In this document: positions 52,710 to 61,553 of the stretch, one piece after another
Numbering within the stretch: position 1 is the stretch's first letter
How the letters are laid out: the number at the start of each line of letters is the position of its first letter
NCBI RefSeq assembly: GCF_030817475.1
Contig: NZ_JAUSZJ010000002.1
Location: forward strand, 6,214,626 to 6,278,625
DNA: 64,000 nucleotides
Reading direction: 5' to 3'
DNA from: Streptomyces sp. V2I9
GTDB lineage: Bacteria; Actinomycetota; Actinomycetes; Streptomycetales; Streptomycetaceae
Position numbers and translations under genes: made by a program
Notes under the pieces: generated by a model
Databases searched by the model: none
Seen by the model: the letters and a program-made list of their open reading frames with translations, nothing else
Told to the model about the DNA's origin: nothing

Positions 52710-54869
52710 ATGCTGGATCCCATATCGATGGCCGCCATCACCGCGGTCCTCGGCGCCGTCGGATCGGGCGTGGCGAGCGAGGCGGGCAAATGGGCCTGGG
52801 AGACCGCGGGCGGACTGGTGCGGCGGATCGCCGGACGCGAGGTCGCCGCGCCGACCCGGCCGGAGGAACGGGCCGCCGTGGCGCGGATCATCCACGACAG
52901 CGTGCACAGCGACCCCGCACTCGCCCGTACCTGGAGCGCGTTCGCCCGCAGCGTGCAGACCACCGGGACGACGATCGGACGGCCCCGACTGCCCGCCTCC
53001 GTACGTTTCTTCACGGACCGGAAGGGAGCGATGAAACTGCTCGACCGCGAGGCGGCCCGTAAAGCGGACGGGCGGCCCCGCGTCGCCCTGCTGTACGGGG
53101 ACGACTCCATGGGCACCAGCGCACTCGCCGTGCACTGGGGCTGGCGGGCGGAGAGCCTGTTCCCGGACGGGCAGCTCTACGTGGACCTCGGCCGCCGGGG
53201 CGCGGGCAGCGCCCACACCGCGGGCAGCGCCCTGCGGGCACTGCTGCGCCAACTCGGCCTGAGCGATGAGCAGATCCCGCCCTCGGAGGCGGAGCGCATC
53301 GACACCTTCCGCCGCATCGTCGCGGACCTCAGGCTGCTTCTCGTCCTCGACCACGCCCGGTCCGCGGCGCAGATCGCACCGCTGCTGACCTCCGCCCCTT
53401 CCGTGCTCACCCTGGTCGTGGCCCGGCGCCCGTTCCCCGGTCTCGACGCGTTCCCCGTGCCCGTCGGCCCTCTCAGCGACCGGGACGCGGCACGCCTGCT
53501 CACCAAGCTCGTGGGCAAGCAGGTCATGCGCTCCGCCCGTGCGGCGCTCCCCGCCGTGCTGGCACGGTGCGGCGGATCCCCCTACGCCCTGCGCGCCGCC
53601 GCACCCCGGCTCCTCGAAGCCGGACCGCTCGCCGCGGCCCCGCCCCCACCACCCCACCAGGACCGGACGGGAGACCTCACCGTGAGCGACAGCGACCCGA
53701 TGCGTACAGCCGCCGAGGACGCCTACCGATTGCTGCCGCCCGACGCGGCCCGGCTCTACCGCCTCATGGGGCTGCGGTACTGGCCCGCCTTCGACGCGGA
53801 GGCGGCGGCGCACGTCGCGGGCGTCGAAGCCGACACCGCGGAGGAGCTGCTCGGCGGACTGGCCGACGCGCTGCTGCTGGAGCACACGGACAACGGGCGC
53901 TACCGCTATCGGCCGTCCGTCCGCGCCCACGCCCAGGAGGCGGCCTACCGCCAGGAGGGCATCGCCGGCTGTTCGGCGGCCACGAACCGCGCCGTGCGGT
54001 ACTACCTGCGGCTGTCCGTCACGGCAGCGCGGGCCGCGCTCCCGGAGAGCTGGCGCGTGCCGGAGGCCCTGGCCGATGCTCCGGACGATGTGTACACGGC
54101 ACGAGGGGAGGCCGTGGCGCGTCTGGCCGTCGAACTGCCCAACCTCGTCGAAGCCGTCGCCACCGCCGAGGAGTTCGGCGACGCGGACACGTTGCTGACG
54201 CTCTGCCGTGCCCTGTGGCCGCTCCAGCTCAAGGCCGGCCACCACGAGACGCTGCTCCCGGCGCTCCGGATCGGCGCGGCGGTCGCCGATGCCCAGGCCC
54301 CGGGCAGCCGCGCCGCAGGGGCACTGCACTTCCAACTGGCTCACACGCTGGGTGAGTTGCAGCTCGCTGACGAGGCCGCGGCCCAGGCTGCGGCCGCCGC
54401 GCGCGACGAGCGGGCGGCCGGACACGTGCGCGGCCTGGCCTCGGCCGTCGAGATGCTGGGACTGCTACGGCTGCGGCAGTGGCGCTTCGCGGACGCCTAC
54501 GACTGCTTCGACGAGGCGTACACCGTCCTGGACGGCATCGGACCCGACGACGAAGGCGCGGGGGATCTGCCCCGAGCGCGCGCTCTGCTGGAACGCCACC
54601 GGGGCCGGGCGCTGCGAGGTCTCGGCCGGCTGGACGAGGCCGAGGGTCATGTGCGGCGCGCGCTGGCCGCCTTCCGGGCGAGCGGCGAGGCGTACAACTC
54701 CGCCCGTGCTCTCACGGATCTGGCCGAGATCCTGCTGGCGCGCGAGGAGCCCGCCGCAGCGCTGCCGCTGGTCGACGAGGCCATCAGGATCCTGTCCGAG
54801 GAGAACGCGGAACAGCACGTGGAGTATCTGCGCCGCGTGCGGGAGAGGTGCTCCGGTCCGCAGACGTAG
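52710..54869 (+). CDS. STAND-type NTPase-like regulator with degenerate P-loop and TPRs
   Basis: A 719-residue protein built like AfsR-type STAND proteins without the SARP head. After a helical N-terminus (about 1-100), the NB-ARC-like domain contains LLYGDDSMGTSALAVHW where GMGGVGKT is expected, so the Walker A Lys is gone. The rest is recognisable (SLFPDGQLYVDLGRRG, LLLVLDHARSA, RCGGSPYALR). The C-terminal half is TPR-like helical repeats (LRRALAAFRASGEAYNSARA). ATG 52710 is chosen over GTG 52671. Probably a scaffold or regulatory sensor rather than an active switch. Its 3' end overlaps the convergent next gene by 86 bp. Confidence 0.82.
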   Translation: MLDPISMAAITAVLGAVGSGVASEAGKWAWETAGGLVRRIAGREVAAPTRPEERAAVARIIHDSVHSDPALARTWSAFARSVQTTGTTIGRPRLPASVRFFTDRKGAMKLLDREAARKADGRPRVALLYGDDSMGTSALAVHWGWRAESLFPDGQLYVDLGRRGAGSAHTAGSALRALLRQLGLSDEQIPPSEAERIDTFRRIVADLRLLLVLDHARSAAQIAPLLTSAPSVLTLVVARRPFPGLDAFPVPVGPLSDRDAARLLTKLVGKQVMRSARAALPAVLARCGGSPYALRAAAPRLLEAGPLAAAPPPPPHQDRTGDLTVSDSDPMRTAAEDAYRLLPPDAARLYRLMGLRYWPAFDAEAAAHVAGVEADTAEELLGGLADALLLEHTDNGRYRYRPSVRAHAQEAAYRQEGIAGCSAATNRAVRYYLRLSVTAARAALPESWRVPEALADAPDDVYTARGEAVARLAVELPNLVEAVATAEEFGDADTLLTLCRALWPLQLKAGHHETLLPALRIGAAVADAQAPGSRAAGALHFQLAHTLGELQLADEAAAQAAAAARDERAAGHVRGLASAVEMLGLLRLRQWRFADAYDCFDEAYTVLDGIGPDDEGAGDLPRARALLERHRGRALRGLGRLDEAEGHVRRALAAFRASGEAYNSARALTDLAEILLAREEPAAALPLVDEAIRILSEENAEQHVEYLRRVRERCSGPQT

Positions 54870-56700
54870 GACGGGGGCGCTGTCCCGTTCCGCCCGCGTC
54901 GGGCTCGTCCGCCTCGGCCGTGACCACGACGTGGTGGGCGGTGCCGCCGGTGCGGACGGTCAGACCGTACGTGATCAGAGCCGCGTGGGTTCTGCCCGCC
55001 GCGAGCCACGCGTGCACCGCCGACGCGTACACCGCCGGGTCCGCATCTGCGTGTGCTCCTGCGGAGAGCCCGAGCAGGACCCCGTCACGGGTCCGGACGA
55101 CGCAGGACGAGGGCCCGGTGACGTACGCCGCGAGCGCGCAGTGCGGGTGCCGGGCCAGCACGTCGGCAGCCCACCGGCCGGGTGGGCCGAAGCGCGGGTC
55201 GTCCGGGGAGCCGTCCCGGAAGACGAGGTCGGCCAGGCCGAGTTGGCTCGGATCGCGGGTGTCCTCGTGGACGGCGAGATGGGCCTCTCCCTCCTCGGCC
55301 GGTTCCCGGGCGGGATCGGCGTACCGGGTCACGGCGACCTCCGGCTCTTCGAGGACGTGCGTCAGCACCCACAGGGGCGCCGTACGGGGAGCGGGCTCCG
55401 GGGCCGGCATCGGCAGTGGCACGAGCAGGGCGGGGCCGGGTGGCTCGGGGGCGGCCATCAGTTCGTAGAAGGCGCGCCTCAGCCGTACCGCCGCCTCGCC
55501 GGGCACGGAGGACGTGAACCGCAGGGGGCCCGGCTGCGGGGTGTGGTTCCCGATCGCCGAGTCCACCTGGCCGCGCAGCGGCGTCCGGGCGTCGAGCCTG
55601 GGAGCGGTCCGGATGAAGTCGGCGATGGGCGCGTCGGCGTCGAGGCGGTCCAGAGGTGCGGCTCCCAGGAGCACGGGGCTGCCGAGCGCGGCGGCGTAAT
55701 AGGTGACCGAGCCGTGGTCCCCGATGACCAGATCGGCTGCGATGAGCGCCTGGCGCCAGTCCTCCAGCGGGTCGATCAGCGCCAGACCGCTGCGTCTGGC
55801 CCGGTCCAGCCAGGCCCTGATCTGGCCGGGGCCGTGCCCGTGCCAGATGTTGGGGTGGAGGACGGCGGCGACGCGGTATTCGTCGGCGGGAAGTTCCGAG
55901 GTGAGCCGCGGGAGCAGCGAGGGCAGTACGTCGTCGCCGCGCCCGTCCCCGTCGCCCACCAGCGACTCGGAACTCCACGTGGAGTTGAGCAGGACAAGAC
56001 GCTGCCCGCGACCTACGCCGAGCGCCCTGCGGAAACGGTCGCGGTACGGACGGGCTGCCAGTATCCGGTCGAAGCAGGGGTCGCCCCCGAGCACGGCGGT
56101 GGGCAACGCCTCAGGGCAGGCCGCGGCCAATCGGTCGAACTGTTCCGGATGGGAGAGGACGAGCGCGTCGGCCACGGGGGCACCGTCCGCGAGCAGCCAT
56201 TCCGGCGCGAGCCCGAAGACGGGAGGAGGCGTGCTCCGCGCCGGTCCCGCCCCGTCCGCATCCGGCTCGGTGCTCGGTGCTCGGTGCTCGGTGCTCGGTG
56301 CTCGGTGCTCGGTGCTCGGTGCTGCCAGCCTCTTATTGTACCCAATACCGTGCGAAAGTACGATCAATTTCCCTTGCAGGGAGGCCAGTTCGCCGCCGAA
56401 GCTGGCCGAGATCGCCAGATCCACCGGCGTCACGAGGGCCTGTTCCCACGGCAGTACGGGAACCCCCGTGTCCGCCAGCAGTTCGGCGACGCCCGACCGG
56501 AAGGCCGAGGACCCCGTGCAGGTGGCGAGGAGCTGTACCCCGAGGTCGTCGTCAAACAGCGGGAGGACGTCGAGCAGCCGGGTCGCCGAGGTGACGTTGT
56601 GCACGACGAACAGGACGCGACGGCAGCGCACCCGCGTGGCCCAGCGTCCCGCGTCGTCCCCGACCGGCACCCGTATCCACCGGTTCCGTCCCTCGTCCAC
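54784..56700 (-). CDS. GT-B-like glycosyl/glycerophosphotransferase candidate with an internal 7-bp repeat tract
   Basis: A protein of about 638 residues. The N-terminal RRVLFVVHNVTSATRLLDVLPLF and the C-terminal half with AVLHPNIWHGHGPGQIRAWL, ADLVIGDHGSVTYYAAALGSP resemble CDP-glycerol glycerophosphotransferases and related GT-B enzymes that build cell-wall polymers; assignment to substrate is not possible. Near residue 125 the peptide APSTEHR is repeated, encoded by eight perfect copies of a heptanucleotide. Because 7 is not a multiple of 3, each gain or loss shifts the frame. GTG 56700 is preferred because GAGGGG precedes it; TTG 56727 extends it. The Pro/Arg-rich C-terminal tail overlaps the STAND gene. 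Confidence 0.65.
   Translation of the reverse strand: MDEGRNRWIRVPVGDDAGRWATRVRCRRVLFVVHNVTSATRLLDVLPLFDDDLGVQLLATCTGSSAFRSGVAELLADTGVPVLPWEQALVTPVDLAISASFGGELASLQGKLIVLSHGIGYNKRLAAPSTEHRAPSTEHRAPSTEPDADGAGPARSTPPPVFGLAPEWLLADGAPVADALVLSHPEQFDRLAAACPEALPTAVLGGDPCFDRILAARPYRDRFRRALGVGRGQRLVLLNSTWSSESLVGDGDGRGDDVLPSLLPRLTSELPADEYRVAAVLHPNIWHGHGPGQIRAWLDRARRSGLALIDPLEDWRQALIAADLVIGDHGSVTYYAAALGSPVLLGAAPLDRLDADAPIADFIRTAPRLDARTPLRGQVDSAIGNHTPQPGPLRFTSSVPGEAAVRLRRAFYELMAAPEPPGPALLVPLPMPAPEPAPRTAPLWVLTHVLEEPEVAVTRYADPAREPAEEGEAHLAVHEDTRDPSQLGLADLVFRDGSPDDPRFGPPGRWAADVLARHPHCALAAYVTGPSSCVVRTRDGVLLGLSAGAHADADPAVYASAVHAWLAAGRTHAALITYGLTVRTGGTAHHVVVTAEADEPDAGGTGQRPRPTSADRSTSPARGADTPRAVPRSPRTGS
56265..56320. 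repeat. Eight tandem copies of a heptanucleotide inside a coding region
   Basis: GCTCGGT is repeated eight times without error (56 bp), followed by a partial copy. Read on the minus strand it encodes a 7-residue period (APSTEHR). Slipped-strand changes of one or two units would put the downstream part out of frame, as in phase-variable contingency genes. Confidence 0.9.
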
Positions 56701-56814
56701 ACCGGCCCCTCGCACTCCCTGACACAAGTGCTGGCCACGATATCGGCAGGAGCCGGGGGATGTCGCCGTCCCCTCCCGTGTGGAGCGGATGCGGACGGCG
56801 ACGTCGTGGTCCGG

Positions 56815-57795
56815 CTACTGGCCCGAGCCGATCACCGGGTAGTGGTCGGAGAGGTTGGTGTACGTGTACGTCGTGCCCCAGCTCGACACCGTCCAGGGCG
56901 CGCTCTGCTCCTTGATCACGTCGTTCTTCCAGCCCGCCGGCTTGGCGTGACCCGCGCGGTGCAGTACGTGGTCCAGGTCCTCGCGGGGGTCGTCGGGGTA
57001 GCGCTCGGAGGCTATGGAGTTGTCACGGGTGTCGAAGGAGTACGGGTGGCCCGTCCGGGACTCCGGGTCGGAGAGGCCCGCGTCGGAGAGGAACGACGCG
57101 TACTCGGCCGAGTGCCCGTCCACGTTGAAGTCGCCCGCCACGACGACCTGTTCGGAGGCCGGGATGTTCTTGGCGTCGAGGAACGCGTCCATCTGCCTGA
57201 ACTGGCGGCTGCGCATCTGCGCCGCCTCGCCCGCCGAGCAGCCGGGGTCGGTCGACTGGGCGTGGGTGCCGACGACGTGGACGCGGGCGCCGTTGACGTT
57301 CAGCACCGCGTAGGCGAATCCCTTGTTCGAGAACCAGTCGCCGCCGCACGCGTCCTTGAAGACGAACTGCTCCTTGCGCACGATCGGCCACTTGCTCAGG
57401 ATGGTGACGCCCCCGTCCTCCGGGGACGTCGCCGAGTACGAGCCGCCCGTCGCGTCCCAGCCGCTCTTGCTCCGGCCGACCACCGGGGTCTGGTACGGGT
57501 ACTGGGCGGCGGAGTTGCGCAGCAGCGCGTCGGCGGCCCCGTTGTCGAAGGCCTCCTGGATCACCACGACGTCGTTGCCCCGGAAGAACGACGTCTTCGG
57601 GATCTCGGCCGCGCGGTGGTCCTGGCCCCAGTTGGGGTAGAGGTTCTTGCTGAAGAGGAACGCGTTGTACGAGAGCACCCGCAGCGACGGGGTCTCGGCG
57701 GCCGCCGCCTGCGGTGCGTTCGCTGCGAGGGTGACGGTGGCGAGTGCGGCGGAAAGTGCCACGCCGGTCAGGCGGCGGAACGCGGTGTTCGGCAC
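56815..57795 (-). CDS. Secreted sphingomyelinase C-type phosphodiesterase
   Basis: A 326-residue endonuclease/exonuclease/phosphatase-fold protein with a Sec signal peptide (FRRLTGVALSAALATVTLAA, then AQAAAAE-type cleavage). Catalytic landmarks are LSYNAF, VVVIQEAF with the metal-binding Glu, VVGTHAQS, VVAGDFNVD and LSDHYPVIG with the general-base His. Spacing fits bacterial neutral sphingomyelinases. Likely exported to release phosphate or choline from sphingophospholipids. Last line of the protein ends at the fold, so no extra C-terminal domain. Confidence 0.9.
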   Translation of the reverse strand: MPNTAFRRLTGVALSAALATVTLAANAPQAAAAETPSLRVLSYNAFLFSKNLYPNWGQDHRAAEIPKTSFFRGNDVVVIQEAFDNGAADALLRNSAAQYPYQTPVVGRSKSGWDATGGSYSATSPEDGGVTILSKWPIVRKEQFVFKDACGGDWFSNKGFAYAVLNVNGARVHVVGTHAQSTDPGCSAGEAAQMRSRQFRQMDAFLDAKNIPASEQVVVAGDFNVDGHSAEYASFLSDAGLSDPESRTGHPYSFDTRDNSIASERYPDDPREDLDHVLHRAGHAKPAGWKNDVIKEQSAPWTVSSWGTTYTYTNLSDHYPVIGSGQ

Positions 57796-57955
57796 GGGGT
57801 CTCCTGGGGTCGAGTGGGGCGTACCGGGCGACCCCCATCCAAGCAGCGGCAGTTACCCACGGGTAGACATCGGATGGCACGAGTCTGTCCGGTCGGCTGC
57901 CATCCGGATCACCCGCCGGTCACACCCCGTTCCGGCCGAGGAGGTGGCGTTTCCT

Positions 57956-58642
57956 TCAGCTCAGGGAGCCGTACACGATGAGGTTGTCGACGGTGTGGCC
58001 CTCCGCGTCGAACTCCCCGTCGCAGGTGATGAGCCGCAGGGTGCTGTCCTTCGACGGGCCGTAGACCTTCCGGGTGGGGAACGCCTTCTTGCTGACCGCC
58101 TCCTTGCCGGTCACCGTGTACCGCAGGGTCCTTCCCGCCGTGTCGCGGACCAGGACCTCGGCGCCCTCGCGGATGGTCTTGAGGTCGTGGAAGACGGCGC
58201 GGCCGAAGCGGGTGTCGTTGTGGCCGATCAGCACGGCCGGCCCCGGTGCTCCGGGCACGGAACCGCCGCTGTACCAGCCCACGGTCATGCCCTTGTCCGC
58301 CGGCGGGACCTCGACGGTGCCGTCCGCGTTGAGCCCCAGCTTCATCAGGGTGCTCCGCACGCCGATCGAGGGGATCGAGACCTCGACGGGGGCCGACCGG
58401 GTCGCGCGGTCCGTCCCGGTGGACGCGGCGGGCCCTGCCGATCCTGCCGATCCGGTCGGTCCGGCGGACTCGGGGCGCGCGTCGCCCGGTCCGGCCGGAG
58501 CGGAGGCGGACGTTCCGCCGGACGCGGCCGCAGAGGACGGGGAGGGCTCGGCGGACGAGCAGCCGGCCAGCGCGGCGCAGGCCGCGAAGGCGGTCGACAG
58601 GGCGGCGGTCCGCCGGAAGCGGTGGGGCGTACGGGACGGCAC
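57956..58642 (-). CDS. Class F sortase (lipoprotein)
   Basis: A 228-residue sortase. The signal ends in a lipobox (ACAALAGC), followed by a long Ser/Pro/Ala/Gly linker and the catalytic barrel: PSIGVRSTLMKLGLNADGTVEVP, GWYSGG, LIGHNDTR with the catalytic His, and LRLITCDGEFD with the Cys. Class F sortases are typical of actinobacteria. The signal sequence predicts membrane anchoring outside the cell. It is followed upstream by a small likely substrate (58744-59097). Confidence 0.92.
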   Translation of the reverse strand: MPSRTPHRFRRTAALSTAFAACAALAGCSSAEPSPSSAAASGGTSASAPAGPGDARPESAGPTGSAGSAGPAASTGTDRATRSAPVEVSIPSIGVRSTLMKLGLNADGTVEVPPADKGMTVGWYSGGSVPGAPGPAVLIGHNDTRFGRAVFHDLKTIREGAEVLVRDTAGRTLRYTVTGKEAVSKKAFPTRKVYGPSKDSTLRLITCDGEFDAEGHTVDNLIVYGSLS

Positions 58643-58743
58643 AGAGGACTCCGGAATCGGTGCGGGCGAGCATGCGGGCGAGCGGGCGTGGCGCCGCCCC
58701 GGTGCGGGGCGACGCCACGGTCATCGGCGGGAAGCGGTGCGGG

Positions 58744-59097
58744 TCAGGCGTTGTGGCCGGCCGCCGAGCGGCGACGCAGCACGATCGTGCCCACGCCCGC
58801 GAGCAGGACGGCCCCGACCGCCGAACCGGCCAGCACGGTGGTGCTGCTGTCGTCGCCGGTGATGGGACGCTCACCCGCGGCGACGCCGCCGCGCGGAGCC
58901 ACCGCCGGCGCGGCGTCCTTCGGGGCGGGCACGGTGGCCTTGCCCCGGTCGGGGGACGGTGCGGCGGCTGCGGGCGCCGACGGCACCGGCTTCGGCGAGG
59001 AGTCGGCGAAGGCGGCGGCCGGGACCAGCACCGCGCCGGCCGCGACGGCGGCGAGCACGGCTCCACGCAGAGTGCGGCGGGAGGTGAAAGCGGTCAT
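58744..59097 (-). CDS. Small surface protein, likely sortase substrate
   Basis: A 117-residue protein with a Sec signal (LRGAVLAAVAAGAVLVPAAA), a Pro/Ala-rich middle and a C-terminal sorting-like tail: RPITGDD, then a hydrophobic segment TVLAGSAVGAVLLAGVGTIV and a basic end RRRS. RPITG resembles LPXTG-type sorting signals. It is transcribed toward the sortase gene 100 bp away, which supports an enzyme-substrate pair. It has no other recognised domain. Confidence 0.75.
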   Translation of the reverse strand: MTAFTSRRTLRGAVLAAVAAGAVLVPAAAFADSSPKPVPSAPAAAAPSPDRGKATVPAPKDAAPAVAPRGGVAAGERPITGDDSSTTVLAGSAVGAVLLAGVGTIVLRRRSAAGHNA

Positions 59098-59279
59098 ACG
59101 GATTGCTCCATTCCATACGCGGCCCCGTGACGGTCCCGGATGCCGGTCGGCACCGGGAGCGGGGCATGCCGCCAGGCTGGCGTGGAGATATGAAGAAGCT
59201 GTCAGATCGCTGTGGTCATTCCATCAGGGGCGCGGTAGGGCAGTCGGCCGTGAACGCCGGTGGACGCGTCGCCCTGGCC

Positions 59280-59395
59280 GTCACCACGACGTCCGTCACC
59301 ACGACGCCCGTCACCACGGAGGCGTCACCACGACACCGTCACCACGAGGCCTCCACCACGGAGCAGTCGCCACGGAGCAGTCGCCACGGAGTCGC
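59280..59395. repeat. Imperfect short tandem repeats downstream of the histidine kinase
   Basis: Units near GTCACCACGACGCCC (about 15 bp) are repeated about six times with drift, ending in GTCGCCACGGA-type copies. Related ACCACGGCCGTCACC units occur at the other end of the kinase gene (about 61449-61500). No gene is seen in 59098-59420 apart from this tract. Confidence 0.7.
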
Positions 59396-59401
59396 CCCGG
59401 T

Positions 59402-59419
59402 GACGTCACCGGTGACGTC
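59402..59419. promoter_or_regulatory. Perfect 18-bp palindrome at the kinase 3' end
   Basis: GACGTCACCGGTGACGTC is fully symmetrical and ends one base before the kinase stop. A second overlapping palindrome (GGTGACGTCACC) begins at 59399. It could be a terminator stem or a protein-binding site; the sequence alone does not decide. Confidence 0.5.
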
Positions 59420-59420
59420 G

Positions 59421-61553
59421 TCATGGCCCGGACGGGGGTGTTCCGGGGAGCCGGATGAGGAACGCCGACCCCTTGCCCTCGGTGCTCGTCGCGTTCACCG
59501 TGCCGCCGTGGGCCTCGACCAGTTTGCGGACGATGGCCAGCCCCAGACCGCTGCCGCCCGTCCGCCGGCTACGGGACTTCTCGGCGCGCCAGAACCGGTC
59601 GAAGACATGGGGGAGGTCCGCGGACGGGATGCCGGAGCCGGTGTCCGCCACCTCGACCAGCACCGCCCCGTCGCCCTCGTCGGAGGCGCGGGCGCTCAGC
59701 GTGACCCGGCCGCCCTCCGGTGTGTGCCGTACGGCGTTGGAGACCAGGTTGCCCACCGCCTGCCGGAGCCGGACCGGGTCCGCGCACAGCTCCGGGCCCG
59801 GCGAGGGGACCGCGACGGCGAGCGTGACGGCCGCGTGCTCCGCCCGCGCCTGATGGGCGGCGGCCACCTGGCCCAACAGCTCCCGGACCTCGACGGGCTC
59901 CGGATGCAGGCGCAGCGCCCCCGCGTCGGCCTCCGCCAGGTCCTGGAGGTCGTCGATGATGTGCTGGAGCAGCACGGCCTCCTCCAGCAGCGACGAGACG
60001 AACGCCGGGTCGGGGTCGGCGAGCCCGTCCTGCGCGGCCTCCAGCCAGCCCCGGATGTTGCTCAGCGGGGTACGCAGCTCATGCGCGACGTCGCTCACCA
60101 TGGCCTTGCGCTGCTCCTCCAGCCGGGCCCGGTGCGCGGACATGTCGTTGAAAGCCGCCGCCAGCCGCCCGACCTCGTCGTCGCCCGAGACAGGCACCGA
60201 CGCGGGCTCCTCCCCGTCCCGCATCCGCTGCGCCGCCCCGGTCAGCGCGTGCAGCGGGCGCACCAGCCGGGTTCCCGCGAACACCGAAGCGCCCACGGTC
60301 AGGGCGAGCACGAGCGCCGCCGCACCGGCGATCCTGGCGGTGTTCGCGGGGGAGAGGTCGAAGCCGGGCAGCGTCGCGCCGCCCTCGTCGCCGATGAAGA
60401 GGAGGGCGGGGGAGGCCACGTACGAACTGAGCTGTTCGCTGCGGGCCGTACCCACACAGGACGCGATGGCCCGGTCGTTCTCCCCGGTGCGCTCCGGGCC
60501 CATGACCGAGGGCGCGGACTCCTGCGGGGGATCGTCGCCCGGCGCGGGCATCGGCCGGGGCGCGGTCGGCCCCGGCTCGCCCGGCACGGCCACCGGGACC
60601 GGATCGCCCCAGGACAGGTCGTTGTTCAGGCGTACGCCCTCGCGGCCCTGGCGCTTCAGGCAGGCGTCGGCCAGCTCGGTGAGCGCGTCGAGAGCCTTCT
60701 GCTCCGAACGCGTGGGGGTGTCCAGATCCGCGAGGTCGCAGCGGGTGCCCAGGGCGCGTTCGGGGTCGTTGCCCACGATCTGCACCCGCGGGCGACCGCT
60801 CGCGCCGACCACCACGTCGGAGGCGATCCCCGCCCGGTTCAGGCACTCCACCTTGGCGTCGGCCTTCCGGCGCAACGCCGTGCTGTCGGCCGCCGACAGC
60901 CGGAACGGTCCCACCGCCCGCGGGTCGATCCGGTCGGCCGCCGTGTCCTGCCCGTCGGTGCCCCGCGCCGCCAGGACGGTGTCGACGGACAGCGGGTCCA
61001 CCACGGCCGATGCCTGCGGCGGAAGCGCCGGGGCGGTCGCCGCGGTGGCGGAGTCGGCGAGCGGCTGCCGGCTCTGCGTGGTCAGCGCGACACGGCGGCC
61101 CGACTCCCGTGCCAGCTCCCGCACCGTGGCATCGACCCCGTCCCAGGTCGGGTTCCGCGCGGCGTACTCCAGCAGGGTGTCGTAGATCCGGGCGTCCGCG
61201 GTGAGGTTCTGCCCCTGCTCCTGCTTGATCGCGCCCGAGGTGGTCTGGACGGCGATCCAGGCGGTGGCCGCCACCGAACACGCGGCCACCAGCGCCGAGA
61301 CGGCGAGCAGCCGCCCGAGCAGACTGCGCCGCAACGGGACTCGCGCCCGCCCCGCCGCGGCCCGGCGTCCGCGGTCACCGCCCCGCCCGGCCACAGCCTC
61401 GCGTGCACCGGCCCCACGGCCACCACCATGACCGTCCTTCTCACCGGACCCACCACGGCCGTCACCGGCACCACCACGGCCGTCACCCGCTCCACCGTCA
61501 CCGGCCGGGCCGGGCGCGCCGCTGCCGTAGTCCGCCGCGCGCCTCCTACGCAC
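59421..61553 (-). CDS. Sensor histidine kinase
   Basis: A 710-residue kinase. After a 55-residue Gly/Asp/Arg-rich low-complexity leader comes TM1 (LLGRLLAVSALVAACSVAATA), a long extracytoplasmic region, TM2 (AGAAALVLALTVGASVFAG), HAMP (RPLHALTGAAQRMRDGEEP), the H-box VAHELRTPLSNIRGWL, N-box AVGNLVSNAVRHTP and G-boxes DTGSGIP and GGSGLGLAIV. Signal unknown. GTG 61553 overlaps the regulator stop by 8 bp; the leader makes the true start uncertain. Confidence 0.9.
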   Translation of the reverse strand: MRRRRAADYGSGAPGPAGDGGAGDGRGGAGDGRGGSGEKDGHGGGRGAGAREAVAGRGGDRGRRAAAGRARVPLRRSLLGRLLAVSALVAACSVAATAWIAVQTTSGAIKQEQGQNLTADARIYDTLLEYAARNPTWDGVDATVRELARESGRRVALTTQSRQPLADSATAATAPALPPQASAVVDPLSVDTVLAARGTDGQDTAADRIDPRAVGPFRLSAADSTALRRKADAKVECLNRAGIASDVVVGASGRPRVQIVGNDPERALGTRCDLADLDTPTRSEQKALDALTELADACLKRQGREGVRLNNDLSWGDPVPVAVPGEPGPTAPRPMPAPGDDPPQESAPSVMGPERTGENDRAIASCVGTARSEQLSSYVASPALLFIGDEGGATLPGFDLSPANTARIAGAAALVLALTVGASVFAGTRLVRPLHALTGAAQRMRDGEEPASVPVSGDDEVGRLAAAFNDMSAHRARLEEQRKAMVSDVAHELRTPLSNIRGWLEAAQDGLADPDPAFVSSLLEEAVLLQHIIDDLQDLAEADAGALRLHPEPVEVRELLGQVAAAHQARAEHAAVTLAVAVPSPGPELCADPVRLRQAVGNLVSNAVRHTPEGGRVTLSARASDEGDGAVLVEVADTGSGIPSADLPHVFDRFWRAEKSRSRRTGGSGLGLAIVRKLVEAHGGTVNATSTEGKGSAFLIRLPGTPPSGP

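Noticed and set aside
56265..56320. CRISPR-like array
   Set aside because: The 7-bp units have no spacers and lie inside a coding frame.
59280..59395. CRISPR array
   Set aside because: Repeats are adjacent, short and degenerate with no spacers.
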